Positions 10,211 to 23,560 of a stretch of DNA of 64,000 nt are shown one piece after another. Below the pieces are notes generated by a model. It saw only the letters and a program-made list of their open reading frames with translations. It made no database searches and had not been told where the DNA came from. The position numbers and the translations under genes are program-made. Within the stretch, counting starts at the first letter, position 1; each line of letters opens with the position of its first letter. The stretch covers positions 62,001-126,000 of the forward strand of contig NZ_CP088082.1 of assembly GCF_021049305.1 (NCBI RefSeq), written 5' to 3'. This DNA comes from Ideonella dechloratans (GTDB lineage Bacteria > Pseudomonadota > Gammaproteobacteria > Burkholderiales > Burkholderiaceae_C).

Positions 10211-11797
10211 TTACCTCTTGTCCTCGTTGACCTTGGCCAGCTTCAGGTTGGCCATCGACAGCAGCGCCACGAGGAAGAAGATCACCGTGGAGATGGCGGC
10301 GGCCAGGCCGAAGTTCTGTCCCGAGTCCTGGAATGCGATGCGGTAGGTGTAGGACACCAGGATGTCGGTGGTGCCCGCGGGCACCTTCGTGTTGAGGAAG
10401 TCCGGCCGCCCGTTGGTCAGCAGCGCGATCAGCACGAAGTTGTTGAAGTTGAAGGCGAAGGAGGCGATCAGCAGCGGGGTGAGCGGCTTGACGATCAGCG
10501 GCGCGGTGATCTTGAAGAAGTTGGTCAGCGGCCCGGCCCCGGCGATGGCGCTGGCCTCGTAGAGGTCGCTGGGGATGGCCTTGATCAGGCCGGTGCACAG
10601 CACCATGACGTACGGGTAGCCCAGCCAGGTGTTGACCAGCAGGATCATCACCTTGGCCAGCGTCGGATCGGCGAACCAGGCCGGCTTGATGCCGAACAGG
10701 GCATGCAGGATCACGTTGATCTCGCCGAAGTTCTGGTTGAACAGGCCCTTGAACACCAGGATGGAAATGAAGCCGGGCACCGCGTAGGGCAGGAACAGCA
10801 GCGTGCGGTAGACGGTGCGAAAGCGCAGGGCCTCCCAGTTCAGCAGCACGGCCAGGGTGCAGCCCACGATCAGGGTGAACAGCACCGTCAGCCCGGCGAA
10901 GGCCACCGTCCACAGGAAGATGGCGACGAAGGGGCCGCGGAAATCCGGGTCGTTGACCATGCGGGCGTAGTTGCCCAGGCCGATGCCGACCTTGAAGCCC
11001 GGCCGGATGTGCTGGCCCTTGTCGGGGCCATCGACGAACTCGTAGAAGCCGGTGTCGTGGTTGGCGCGCGCCAGGTGGCCGGTCTGCACCTGCGTCAGCG
11101 TGCCGTCGTCGTTGCGCTTCCAGGCCGGCTGCAGCGGCGAGAACTCGCGCACGCCGGCGTAGGACAGCAGCGTGCCGTCGGGCAGCCTGACCCGCAGCTG
11201 CGACAGGGCCTGGCGCTGCTTGAGCACGGCCGACAGCGGCAGGGCCTCGCCCGGCTCGAAGCTGGCCTGCTTCAGCGGCAGGGCGGTCACCTCGATCGGC
11301 GGACGCGACTTGATCAGGGCCAGCGGCGGCGTGACGTAGGTGTGCGCGCGCCGCTCGGCCCGCTGGGCCGCGTCGAGCGACTCGTCGTCCTCCTGCCCCG
11401 GCGCCAGCACCAGCCGGTACTCCGGCCCCACCGCGTAGAGCGAGAAGGCATAGGCCTGACCCTCGCCCGGCACCGTCTGCTCCAGCAGGTAGGCGGTGGC
11501 GCGCTCAAAGCTCAGCAGGTTGCTCGACGAGTAGTTCGTGAAGCCGATCTGCACCGTGTAGAGCAGCGGGAAGGCGACGAAGATCGCCATGCCCGCCAGT
11601 CCCGGGAACAGGTAGCGGTACGCGAACGAGATGTTCGAGAGGTAGATGAAGAAGCCCAGCGCGGCCAGCGCCAGGGCACCCACGGCCCACACGGGCTGGC
11701 CGTTGGCGTAGATGCGGAACACGACCCAGAGGGTGCCGAATGCCGCCAGCAGCACCAGCAGCCATCGCAGCGGCCGGCCCCAGTCGATCGAGCTCAT
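10211..11797 (-). CDS. malF: Maltose/maltodextrin ABC transporter permease MalF
   Basis: A 528-residue inner-membrane permease. The length and the long non-membrane stretch between early transmembrane helices fit the large periplasmic P2 loop of true MalF. The EAA loop (YEASAIAGAG, Glu about 414) is present for contact with MalK. The ATG at 11797 is preferred, with a GAAGG purine tract 8 bases upstream. A GTG at 11818 in the same frame would add seven residues and abut the malE stop. It lies between malE and malG in the order malK-E-F-G. A 22-base gap from malE implies co-transcription. Confidence 0.94.
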   Translation of the reverse strand: MSSIDWGRPLRWLLVLLAAFGTLWVVFRIYANGQPVWAVGALALAALGFFIYLSNISFAYRYLFPGLAGMAIFVAFPLLYTVQIGFTNYSSSNLLSFERATAYLLEQTVPGEGQAYAFSLYAVGPEYRLVLAPGQEDDESLDAAQRAERRAHTYVTPPLALIKSRPPIEVTALPLKQASFEPGEALPLSAVLKQRQALSQLRVRLPDGTLLSYAGVREFSPLQPAWKRNDDGTLTQVQTGHLARANHDTGFYEFVDGPDKGQHIRPGFKVGIGLGNYARMVNDPDFRGPFVAIFLWTVAFAGLTVLFTLIVGCTLAVLLNWEALRFRTVYRTLLFLPYAVPGFISILVFKGLFNQNFGEINVILHALFGIKPAWFADPTLAKVMILLVNTWLGYPYVMVLCTGLIKAIPSDLYEASAIAGAGPLTNFFKITAPLIVKPLTPLLIASFAFNFNNFVLIALLTNGRPDFLNTKVPAGTTDILVSYTYRIAFQDSGQNFGLAAAISTVIFFLVALLSMANLKLAKVNEDKR

Positions 11798-11819
11798 GCC
11801 AGGCCCTTCATCCGCCACA

Positions 11820-13016
<1,197 letters not shown>

Positions 13017-13087
13017 GACGTCTCCTGTTGGGTTCTTGGGGTCAGAGGGGGACAAAGGGCGCACGACGCGCCGGGAAGCGACCGGGC

Positions 13088-14212
<1,125 letters not shown>

Positions 14213-14275
14213 GCCTTGTCTCCTGTGATGGGTGCCGCCCGGGGCCCGATGGCGCCCGAGGTCGGCTTGGTTGTT

Positions 14276-14290
14276 TGTAGTAAATATACA
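14276..14290. promoter_or_regulatory. Candidate RpiR/HexR operator 3 (malK side)
   Basis: TGTAGTAAATATACA matches the HexR consensus TGTARTWWWAYTACA at 13 of 15 positions. With its flanks it also fits a TTGT-n9-ACAA spacing. It is 64 bases upstream of the malK start in the malK-glgP divergent promoter region. Confidence 0.62.
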
Positions 14291-14385
14291 AGATCCACAC
14301 CCCCGTCACAATCCAGCATCACCCCGGTTTCATTGGTGTTTACCCTGGAAAACAGAGCTTCTCTCTGGCCTCTGAAAGCTGTTCT

Positions 14386-14400
14386 TGTAATATTCCTACT
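14386..14400. promoter_or_regulatory. Candidate RpiR/HexR operator 4 (glgP side)
   Basis: TGTAATATTCCTACT matches the HexR consensus at 13 of 15 positions. It lies 22 bases upstream of the glgP start codon, overlapping the probable transcription start or leader, a position suited to repression. Confidence 0.58.
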
Positions 14401-14421
14401 TCGATCAAGACCGGAGACGCC

Positions 14422-16872
<2,451 letters not shown>

Positions 16873-16904
16873 GCCGGCGTGCCCGGGCCCGTGCGAAGCC
16901 GCCG

Positions 16905-19109
16905 ATGCTGACCCCCGACGATCTCCAGGCGCTGGCCCTGGGCCGCCATCCGGACCCGTTCGCGGTGCTGGGGGCGCGCCGTGGCGGCGACGGCCGCTGG
17001 TGGCTGCGCGCGGTGCTGCCCGATGCGGAGGCGGTGGAGGCCGTGACGCTGTCCGGCCGGGTGCTGGCCACGCTGGCACGGCGCCACCCCGAGGGGGTGT
17101 ACGAGGCGGCCCTGCCCGCCGAGCTGCCCTCCGAGGTGCCGCCCACCTACCGCCTGCATGTGCGCTGGGCCCATGGCGGGGCCGACACCCTGGCCGACGC
17201 CTACGGTTTCGGCCCGCTGCTGGAGGAGGCCGCGCTGGCGGCCTTCGCCGACGGCAGCCTGCTGCGCCCGGACCGGCTGCTGGGGGCGCATCCGATGTCG
17301 GTGGACGGCATCGCCGGCACGCGCTTTGCCGTCTGGGCGCCCAACGCCCGCCGCGTCAGCGTGGTGGGCAGCTTCAACCACTGGGATGGCCGCCGCCACC
17401 CCATGCGGCTGCGCCATGCCGCCGGGGTGTGGGAGCTGTTCATCCCCCACGCCGGGGTGGGGGATCTCTACAAGTACGAGCTGCTCGACGCCCAGGGCGT
17501 GCTGCTGCCGCTCAAGGCCGACCCCTTCGCCTATGCCGCCGAATTGCGCCCCGGCACGGCCAGCCGCATCGCCGCCCCGCTGGCGCGCGCCTTGCCGGCC
17601 GAGCGCATGGCGCGCAACCACCGCCGCGCCCCGGTCGCCATCTACGAGGTCCACCTCGGCTCCTGGCGGCGCGACGCGCAGGGCCGCTTCTACGACTGGG
17701 ACCGGTTGGCCGCCGAGCTGCCCGGCTACGCCAGCGACCTGGGCTTCACCCACCTGGAGCTGCTGCCGGTGGCCGAGCACCCTTTCGACGGCTCCTGGGG
17801 CTACCAGGTCACCGGGCAGTACGCCCCGACCGCCCGCTTCGGCGATGCGGCCGGCTTCGCGCGCTTCGTCGCCGCCTGCCAGGACCGCGGCCTGGGCGTC
17901 ATCGTGGACTGGGTGCCGGCCCACTTTCCTGGCGACGGCCATGCGCTGGCCCGTTTCGACGGCACGGCGCTGTACGAGTACGCCGATCCGCGCGAGGGCG
18001 TCCACAAGGACTGGAACACCCTGATCTACAACTTCGCCCGTCACGAGGTGAGGAGCTTCCTGACCGGCAGCGCCCTGCGCTGGCTGGAGGACTTCGGCGT
18101 GGACGGCCTGCGGGTGGACGCGGTGGCCTCGATGCTCTACCGCGACTACAGCCGCGCCGAAGGGCAGTGGGTGCCCAATGTGCATGGCGGGCGGGAGAAC
18201 CTCGAGGCGGTGGCCCTGCTGCAGCACCTCAACAGCGCGGTGGGGGCGCAGGCCCCGGGCCGCATCACGGTGGCCGAGGAATCGACCATCTGGCCGGGCG
18301 TCTCCCGGCCGGTGGCCGACGGCGGCCTGGGCTTCCACTACAAGTGGAACATGGGCTGGATGCACGACACCCTCAAGGTGTTCCAGAAGGACCCGGTCCA
18401 TCGCCGCCACCACCACCAGGGGCTGACCTTCAGCCTGGTCTATGCCTTCGACGAGAACTTCGTGCTGCCGCTCTCCCACGACGAGGTGGTGCACGGCAAG
18501 GGTTCGCTGCTGGGCAAGATGCCCGGCGACGAGTGGCAGCGCTTTGCCAACCTGCGTGCCCTGCTGGGCTGCATGTGGACCCACCCCGGCAAGAAGCTGC
18601 TGTTCATGGGCGGCGAGTTCGCCCAGCAGCGCGAGTGGAACCACGACCAGGCCCTGGACTGGCACCTGCTGACGCCCGAACAGGACCCGCAGGGCCGCCA
18701 CCGCGGCGTGCAGCAGCTGGTGCGCGACCTCAACCGCCTCTACCGCAGCCTGCCGGCGCTGCATGCGCGCGACTGCGAGCGCGAGGGCTTCGAGTGGATC
18801 GAGCCCGACGACGCCGAGCGCTCGGTGCTGGCCTGGCTGCGCCACGACGGCGAGGGCGCCTGCGTGCTGGTGGCGGCCAACCTCACGCCGGTGCCGCGAC
18901 CGGCCTACCGCCTGGGGGTGCCGCGCGCCGGCCGTTGGCAGGAGTGTCTGAACACGGACGCTGCCCTGTACGGCGGCAGCAACCTGGGCAACGGCCTGGG
19001 CCCGCTGCAGACCCTGCCGGTGCCCGCCCACGGCCAGGCCCAGTCCATCGAACTGCTGCTGCCGCCACTGGCGGTGGTGGTGCTGGCGCCGCCGACGGTG
19101 GCGCCATGA
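16905..19109 (+). CDS. glgB: 1,4-alpha-glucan branching enzyme
   Basis: A 734-residue GH13 branching enzyme that forms alpha-1,6 branches. The start at 16905 (MLTPDDLQAL) is chosen over an upstream TTG at 16869, which would overlap the glgP stop, because it puts the catalytic residues at Asp405 (GLRVDAVAS), Glu458 (VAEEST) and Asp526 (LSHDE), identical to E. coli GlgB numbering. An N-terminal CBM48-type module contains RFAVWAPNARRVSVVG. The C-terminal beta domain is complete. It lies 32 bases after glgP and 46 before malQ. In this setting it could remodel imported linear dextrins into storage glycogen. Confidence 0.96.
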   Translation: MLTPDDLQALALGRHPDPFAVLGARRGGDGRWWLRAVLPDAEAVEAVTLSGRVLATLARRHPEGVYEAALPAELPSEVPPTYRLHVRWAHGGADTLADAYGFGPLLEEAALAAFADGSLLRPDRLLGAHPMSVDGIAGTRFAVWAPNARRVSVVGSFNHWDGRRHPMRLRHAAGVWELFIPHAGVGDLYKYELLDAQGVLLPLKADPFAYAAELRPGTASRIAAPLARALPAERMARNHRRAPVAIYEVHLGSWRRDAQGRFYDWDRLAAELPGYASDLGFTHLELLPVAEHPFDGSWGYQVTGQYAPTARFGDAAGFARFVAACQDRGLGVIVDWVPAHFPGDGHALARFDGTALYEYADPREGVHKDWNTLIYNFARHEVRSFLTGSALRWLEDFGVDGLRVDAVASMLYRDYSRAEGQWVPNVHGGRENLEAVALLQHLNSAVGAQAPGRITVAEESTIWPGVSRPVADGGLGFHYKWNMGWMHDTLKVFQKDPVHRRHHHQGLTFSLVYAFDENFVLPLSHDEVVHGKGSLLGKMPGDEWQRFANLRALLGCMWTHPGKKLLFMGGEFAQQREWNHDQALDWHLLTPEQDPQGRHRGVQQLVRDLNRLYRSLPALHARDCEREGFEWIEPDDAERSVLAWLRHDGEGACVLVAANLTPVPRPAYRLGVPRAGRWQECLNTDAALYGGSNLGNGLGPLQTLPVPAHGQAQSIELLLPPLAVVVLAPPTVAP

Positions 19110-19155
19110 CCGCTCCATCGCCGCAACGACCGGCCGCTCTCAGCCCGAACTTTCC

Positions 19156-20730
19156 ATGACCCAAGTTCCTCCTCTCCGTCAGGCCGGCGTGCTGCTGCAC
19201 CCGACCTCGCTGCCCGGCCCGCACGGCTGTGGTGACCTCGGCCCGGCCGCCTTCCACTTCATCGACTGGCTGGCCACCGCGGGCCAGAGTCTGTGGCAGG
19301 TGCTGCCGCTGACCCCGGTGGGCCCCGGCCACTCGCCCTATGCCAGTGTCTCGGCCTTCGCCGGCTCGCCGCTGATGGTGGCCTTCGAGCCGCTGATCGA
19401 GCGTGGCTGGATGCAGGCCCCCGACCCGCAACTGCTCGCCAGCTTCGACCCGGCGCGGGTGGATTTCGAGCGTGTCGCGCCCTGGCGCATGGCCCGCCTG
19501 CGCGAAGCCGAGGCGGGCTTCCGGGCCCGCGCCGGCGCCACCGACCGGGCCGCCTTCGCCGCCTACTGCGCTGCCCAGGCCCATTGGCTGGACGACTATG
19601 CGCTGTTCATGGCGCTCGACGACGGCTACCGCGCCCGCGAGGTCTGGTGCTGGACCGGCTGGGACCCGGCCCTGGCACGGAGAGAGCCCCAGGCCCTGGC
19701 CGCAGCCCGCCGCGACCACGCCGCCGAGATCGCCTTCTGGCAGTTCGTGCAGTGGCAGTTCGCCCAGCAGTGGCAGGCGGTGATGGCGCGTGCCCATGCC
19801 CGCGGCGTGCAGATCGTGGGCGACCTGCCCATCTTCGTGGCCCACCACTCGGCCGACTGCTGGGCCCATGCCCGGCTGTTCCGCCTGGACGCGCAGGGCG
19901 AGCCGCAGGTGGTGGCCGGCGTGCCGCCGGACTTCTTCTCGGCCACCGGCCAGCGCTGGGGCAACCCGCTGTACGACTGGGCGGCCATGGCCCGCGACGG
20001 CTTCGCCTGGTGGGTGGCGCGGGTGCGCCACGAACTGAACCGTGCCGACCTGGTGCGCATCGACCACTTCCGCGGTTTCGCGGCTTGCTGGGAGATTCCG
20101 GCCGACTGTCCCACCGCCATCGACGGCCACTGGGTGGAGGCGCCCGGACAGGCGCTGTTCGAGGCGCTGCAGAATGCCTTGCACGGCGCGTTGCCGGTGA
20201 TCGCCGAGGACCTGGGGGTCATCACCCCCGATGTGGAGGCCCTGCGCGACCACTTCGGTCTGCCGGGCATGAAGATCCTGCAGTTCGCCTTCACCGGCGA
20301 CGCCACCCACACCTTCCTGCCGCACAACTACCCGGCCAACTGCTGCGTCTACACCGGCACCCATGACAACGACACCCTGCTGGGCTGGTGGCACACCGCC
20401 ACCGAGCGCGAGCGCGGCTATGCCAGTGCCTACCTGCAGGGCGTGGGCGCGCTGGTGGCGGAGCCGGGGCTGCACTGGTCGATGATCCGGACGGCCTGGG
20501 CATCGGTGGCGCGCATCGCCATCTGCCAGATGCAGGACGTGCTGGGGCTGGACGGCACGGCCCGCATGAACGTGCCCGGCCAGCTGGGCCACTGGACCTG
20601 GCGCTTCCAGTGGTCGCAGGTCGGGCCCGAGCCCGCCGAGCGGCTGGCCCGCCTGTCGGCCACCTACGGGCGTGCGAGCATGGACCGCCTGCCGCTGGCA
20701 GCGTACCCTGCAGGTCAGGCCGTTCCCTGA
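19156..20730 (+). CDS. malQ: 4-alpha-glucanotransferase (amylomaltase)
   Basis: A 524-residue GH77 enzyme that transfers maltosyl and longer units between dextrins, releasing glucose. It has the family opening (GVLLHPTSLPGPHGCGDLG). The nucleophile is Asp303 in RIDHFRGF, the acid/base Glu351 in IAEDLGVI, and the stabiliser Asp404 in THDND. Its length matches the short bacterial/plant D-enzyme type, not the longer E. coli MalQ. The ribosome site is weak, but the start begins conserved sequence. It is the third gene of the glgP operon, and its glucose product would be the substrate of the glucokinase at 1736. Confidence 0.95.
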   Translation: MTQVPPLRQAGVLLHPTSLPGPHGCGDLGPAAFHFIDWLATAGQSLWQVLPLTPVGPGHSPYASVSAFAGSPLMVAFEPLIERGWMQAPDPQLLASFDPARVDFERVAPWRMARLREAEAGFRARAGATDRAAFAAYCAAQAHWLDDYALFMALDDGYRAREVWCWTGWDPALARREPQALAAARRDHAAEIAFWQFVQWQFAQQWQAVMARAHARGVQIVGDLPIFVAHHSADCWAHARLFRLDAQGEPQVVAGVPPDFFSATGQRWGNPLYDWAAMARDGFAWWVARVRHELNRADLVRIDHFRGFAACWEIPADCPTAIDGHWVEAPGQALFEALQNALHGALPVIAEDLGVITPDVEALRDHFGLPGMKILQFAFTGDATHTFLPHNYPANCCVYTGTHDNDTLLGWWHTATERERGYASAYLQGVGALVAEPGLHWSMIRTAWASVARIAICQMQDVLGLDGTARMNVPGQLGHWTWRFQWSQVGPEPAERLARLSATYGRASMDRLPLAAYPAGQAVP

Positions 20731-20778
20731 GCCGTGCCCACGTCACGTCGCCCCGAACCCCCCACAGGAGACCCTTGC

Positions 20779-21675
20779 ATGACCCCGATGCTTCGACCGC
20801 TGGCCCTGGCCGCGATCGCCCTTGCCAGCGCCGCGCCGGCCCTGGCCCAGAGCAACCCCGGCATGACCTCGCGCGGTCAACCCGTCCACATCATGAAGGA
20901 CTCGGCGGCCGACCGCGTGGTGCGCGTGGTCTACCAGCGCGAGCTGAGCTTCGTGCGCATCGAGCTGCGCGAGCCCGGCGCGGCGCTCAACCAGCACCCC
21001 TTCCCGGTCAGCGCCGACGCGCTGCGCGCCCTGCTGGCCCGGGTGCAGTTGCCCGGCGAGAAGGAAGCGCTGTGGAACGCCCAGGAACTCGACGAGATCG
21101 CCCCGCCGCTGGCCAGCGCCCTGGCCCAGGCCAGCGCCGAGCAGGACGTCAGCTTCGCCACTGCCGGCCAGCACGGCCTGCTCGGGCCGCTGGCCCCCAA
21201 ACTCACCACCACGGCCCGGATCTTCCGCAGTGACGGCCAGCTGCAGCTGATCGTCGGCCTGGTGCGCCAGGACATCGGCAGCGCCTTCCGCGGCAGCGGC
21301 GTGCTGGGGCCCATCGAAGTGGGCAAGCGGGCGGCGCCGGTCGATTCTGGCACGCAGCTGGGTATCGCCCCCGAGTTCGGCCGCCTGCAGCGGGGTGACT
21401 GGGTGGTGCTGCGGTTGGATGCCGCCGCCCCCGCTGCCGTGCCGCCGCTGCCGGCCGCCCCGGCGGTGCCCGCCGCACCGGCCGCCGGCTGGGGCGCGCC
21501 GCCAGCAGGTGTGTCGGCCGCCGCCCCGGTGCCGCCGGCCCCCCCGGCCGACGCCGATGCCATCGCCCGCAGCGTGGGCGAGCGGCTGAAGGCGCTGCAG
21601 AAGCTGCGCGACGCCGGCCTCGTCACAGAGCAGGAGTACCAGGAGAAGCGGCGCGAGATCCTCAAGACGCTGTGA
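20779..21675 (+). CDS. Secreted protein of unknown function with C-terminal SHOCT-like helix
   Basis: A 298-residue protein. Residues 1-24 are a signal peptide (ALAQ|S). A middle part of about 200 residues is unrecognised and contains FVRIELREPGAALNQHPF. A Pro/Ala-rich linker covers about 215-260. The last 35 residues, ERLKALQKLRDAGLVTEQEY, match the short SHOCT oligomerisation motif usual in secreted or membrane proteins. AGGAG sits eight bases before the ATG at 20779. It follows malQ by 48 bases and could be read from the glgP operon, but nothing links it to glucan metabolism. The function is unknown. Confidence 0.75.
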   Translation: MTPMLRPLALAAIALASAAPALAQSNPGMTSRGQPVHIMKDSAADRVVRVVYQRELSFVRIELREPGAALNQHPFPVSADALRALLARVQLPGEKEALWNAQELDEIAPPLASALAQASAEQDVSFATAGQHGLLGPLAPKLTTTARIFRSDGQLQLIVGLVRQDIGSAFRGSGVLGPIEVGKRAAPVDSGTQLGIAPEFGRLQRGDWVVLRLDAAAPAAVPPLPAAPAVPAAPAAGWGAPPAGVSAAAPVPPAPPADADAIARSVGERLKALQKLRDAGLVTEQEYQEKRREILKTL

Positions 21676-21693
21676 GCCTGCGGGTGGTGGGGT

Positions 21694-21745
21694 GCAAAAT
21701 TTGCCTGGCCGGCTCATAATCTTTCACAGGAAACAAGTTTTCTGT
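21694..21745. promoter_or_regulatory. Promoter/operator region of the Xre/RES toxin-antitoxin operon
   Basis: Two inverted repeats lie just upstream of the antitoxin start: GCAAAATTTGC (21694-21704) and ACAGGAAACAAGTTTTCTGT (21726-21745, 7 of 8 arm bases paired). A CATAAT at 21715-21720 could be the -10 element. The second palindrome is where an autoregulating Xre antitoxin would be expected to bind (inference). Confidence 0.5.
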
Positions 21746-21755
21746 TCAAAGCCCC

Positions 21756-22142
21756 ATGAGCCCCGCCACCGCCGCCCTGGCCATCTCTGCGCCCGACGCC
21801 GCCACCGTGCTGGCCAAGGCCACCGTTCGGGCCAGCGAACTGCTGGGCCTCAAGGGCGTGACCCTGGCCCGCACCCTGGGCCTGAGCGAGCCCACCGTCT
21901 CGCGCCTGCTCAAGGGGCAGAAGGGTCTGGCGCCGGACACCAAGGAAGGCGAGCTGGCCCTGCTGCTGGTGCGGGTGTACCGCTCGCTGGACGCCCTGGT
22001 GGGCACCGACGACCAGAAGCGCCGGGCCTGGATGAACTCCTACAACCAGGCCCTGGGCGGCGAGCCGCTGCAGCTCATCCAGAAGGCCGAAGGCCTGGTG
22101 GCCACGCTGAACTACCTGGACGCCATGCGCGCGCCGGCCTGA
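21756..22142 (+). CDS. Xre/MbcA/ParS-type antitoxin (DUF2384)
   Basis: A 128-residue protein with an N-terminal Xre-like helix-turn-helix (ARTLGLSEPTVSRLLKG, about 45-65) and a C-terminal DUF2384 toxin-binding region (ALVGTDDQKRRAWMNSYNQALGGEPLQLI, split around 85-115). This is the standard antitoxin partner of RES-domain toxins. It should neutralise the downstream toxin by blocking its active site and repress the operon. It lies 23 bases upstream of the toxin gene. The order antitoxin-toxin and the palindromic operator upstream are typical. Confidence 0.9.
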   Translation: MSPATAALAISAPDAATVLAKATVRASELLGLKGVTLARTLGLSEPTVSRLLKGQKGLAPDTKEGELALLLVRVYRSLDALVGTDDQKRRAWMNSYNQALGGEPLQLIQKAEGLVATLNYLDAMRAPA

Positions 22143-22165
22143 GCCGCGGCCGTGCCGGCCACGCC

Positions 22166-22870
22166 ATGGATTGGCAGCCCGACTGGTTCGAGGGGACCAT
22201 CCGTCCCCAGGCCACGCTGGCCTGGCGCGGAGTGGAGGCACAGCACGTCGTCTCCACCATGCGCCTGGTGGACAGCGCCGCCGAACAGGATCTGCTGGAG
22301 CAGCTGCTCGAAGGCAGCAAGCCCGCCCTGCCGCCGGCCGCCCGGCCGCTGCACTACCTGCTGGCCACGCCCTTTCGATACCGGCCGCCGCACGCCAGCC
22401 GCTTTCGCGCGCCGCACAGCCCGGGTCAGTGGTACGGCGCGCAGACGCTGTACGCCGCCTGCGCCGAGGTGGCTTACTGGCGGCACCGCTTCATCCTGGA
22501 CAGCGCCGGCCTGGCCGGGCGCGAGCTGCTGACCGAGCACACCTTCTTCCAGGGCGCCATCCAGGGTCTGGCCATCGACCTGACCCAGCCGCCCTGGGAC
22601 CAGGCCCAGGCCCTGTGGACCCACGACAGCGACTACCGTGCGCCCCAGGCGGTGGCCCGCTCGGCCCAGATCCGCGGCGTGCAGTGGCTGGCCTATGCCT
22701 CGGTGCGGGCACCGGGCCACCACTGCGCCGTGGTCTTCGACCCGGCCAGTCTGGCCGAGCCGCCCGGCGGCCTGGACGCCACCCAGCAGACCTGGCACTG
22801 CAAGGCCACCGCACAGCGGGTCATGTTCGCGCGGGGCGCGGAGCGGTTCGAGTGGGCGTGGACGGGCTGA
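22166..22870 (+). CDS. RES-domain toxin (NAD+-degrading, MbcT-like)
   Basis: A 234-residue RES family protein. Family features seen are TLAWRGVE near the N-terminus, FRYRPPHASRFRAP (conserved Arg and Tyr region, about 70-83), QWYGAQTLYAACAEVAYWR with the conserved Tyr and Glu, and a C-terminal WLAYASVRAPGHHCAV. Characterised members deplete NAD+ when the antitoxin is lost. The ATG at 22166 is the first in frame after the antitoxin stop. Its 3' end overlaps by about 50 bases the 3' end of a convergent, frameshifted gene. The Ser usually required is not assigned with certainty here. Confidence 0.88.
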   Translation: MDWQPDWFEGTIRPQATLAWRGVEAQHVVSTMRLVDSAAEQDLLEQLLEGSKPALPPAARPLHYLLATPFRYRPPHASRFRAPHSPGQWYGAQTLYAACAEVAYWRHRFILDSAGLAGRELLTEHTFFQGAIQGLAIDLTQPPWDQAQALWTHDSDYRAPQAVARSAQIRGVQWLAYASVRAPGHHCAVVFDPASLAEPPGGLDATQQTWHCKATAQRVMFARGAERFEWAWTG

Positions 22871-23148
22871 GGGGGCGGACTTGGCACGTCGTCAAGGTCT
22901 CCAGCACCGCCTCATCGATCTGACGGTGGGACGGTCCGCTGGGTGTTGTCACGGCGGCTTCCAGCACATGGCCGTCTTCGTCGATGACCAAATGGAAGGT
23001 CGTCTTGCCGGTGGGTTCGACGCGGCACGCGGCGGTGGGCAGGCGCGGGGGGGCAGGACTCAGCGGCGGTTTCCGACCAGGCCAGACGGCCACTGGTCAG
23101 CATGACCGTGAGTACGGCGCCATGCCCCGTGATTTGCAAGACGCGCAT
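22821..23148 (-). pseudogene. Small secreted TonB-C-terminal-domain protein interrupted by a frameshift
   Basis: Starting at the ATG at 23148, which has a strong GGGAGGGAG ribosome site, the frame reads MRVLQITGHGAVLTVMLTSG, a signal-peptide-like start. Near a run of seven G (seven C on the coding strand, 23047-23053) the coding signal moves to another frame. That frame reads CRVEPTGKTTFHLVIDEDGH then IDEAVLETLTTCQVRP, a TonB C-terminal-type domain with its pair of Cys. Reading six C instead of seven would join the two into about 108 residues. It may be a genuine pseudogene, a phase-variable tract or a sequencing error. Its 3' end overlaps the convergent RES toxin gene. Confidence 0.65.
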
Positions 23149-23334
23149 CTCAGCTCCCTCCCCAGGGCGTGTTTGCGCACAGACTAGCCCGCAGCGGAGC
23201 CGGGCACAAGGCACTGCGCCCTGTCCCGTCGGACTTTCCACGCTGTTTGGGGGCTCAGAGCGAGGTGTCGGGCTCGAGCGCGGGCTGGACCGCAGTATCC
23301 TTGCGGTCCTTACCTCCAACTCCAAAGGATCGTC

Positions 23335-23475
23335 ATGGCTCTGGCCAAGAAGAAGCGCATCGGCAAGCGGACCGTTTCCGCCAAGCAAGTCCGCAAGGTG
23401 GCCAGCGGTCGCAAGCGCCGCAAGTCGGACGGCACCCAGCCCTCCAAGGTGGTGTTCCCCACCCCGGCGGCCTGA
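23335..23475 (+). CDS. Very small basic protein (46 residues), function unknown
   Basis: An ATG at 23335 with AAAGGA six bases upstream opens a 46-residue frame, MALAKKKRIGKRTVSAKQVR..., ending in VVFPTPAA. About one third of residues are Lys or Arg, concentrated in the first 34 positions. A strong terminator follows 12 bases after the stop, so this is a complete single-gene unit and probably real. The composition suggests nucleic-acid or ribosome contact, but no family is recognised. Confidence 0.6.
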   Translation: MALAKKKRIGKRTVSAKQVRKVASGRKRRKSDGTQPSKVVFPTPAA

Positions 23476-23486
23476 CGTTTCAGGCC

Positions 23487-23534
23487 CGCAGATCGCACCC
23501 AGGCGGCTTTGCCGGGCGCGATCTGCGTTTTTTT
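23487..23534 (+). terminator. Strong rho-independent terminator after the 46-residue gene
   Basis: A perfect 10-bp stem, CGCAGATCGC (23487-23496) with GCGATCTGCG (23518-23527), has a 21-base loop and is followed by seven T. It ends rightward transcription and lies just before the 3' end of the leftward terC-like gene. Confidence 0.9.
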
Positions 23535-23560
23535 GCGGGCCGTGACGGCCCGCCCCCGCG

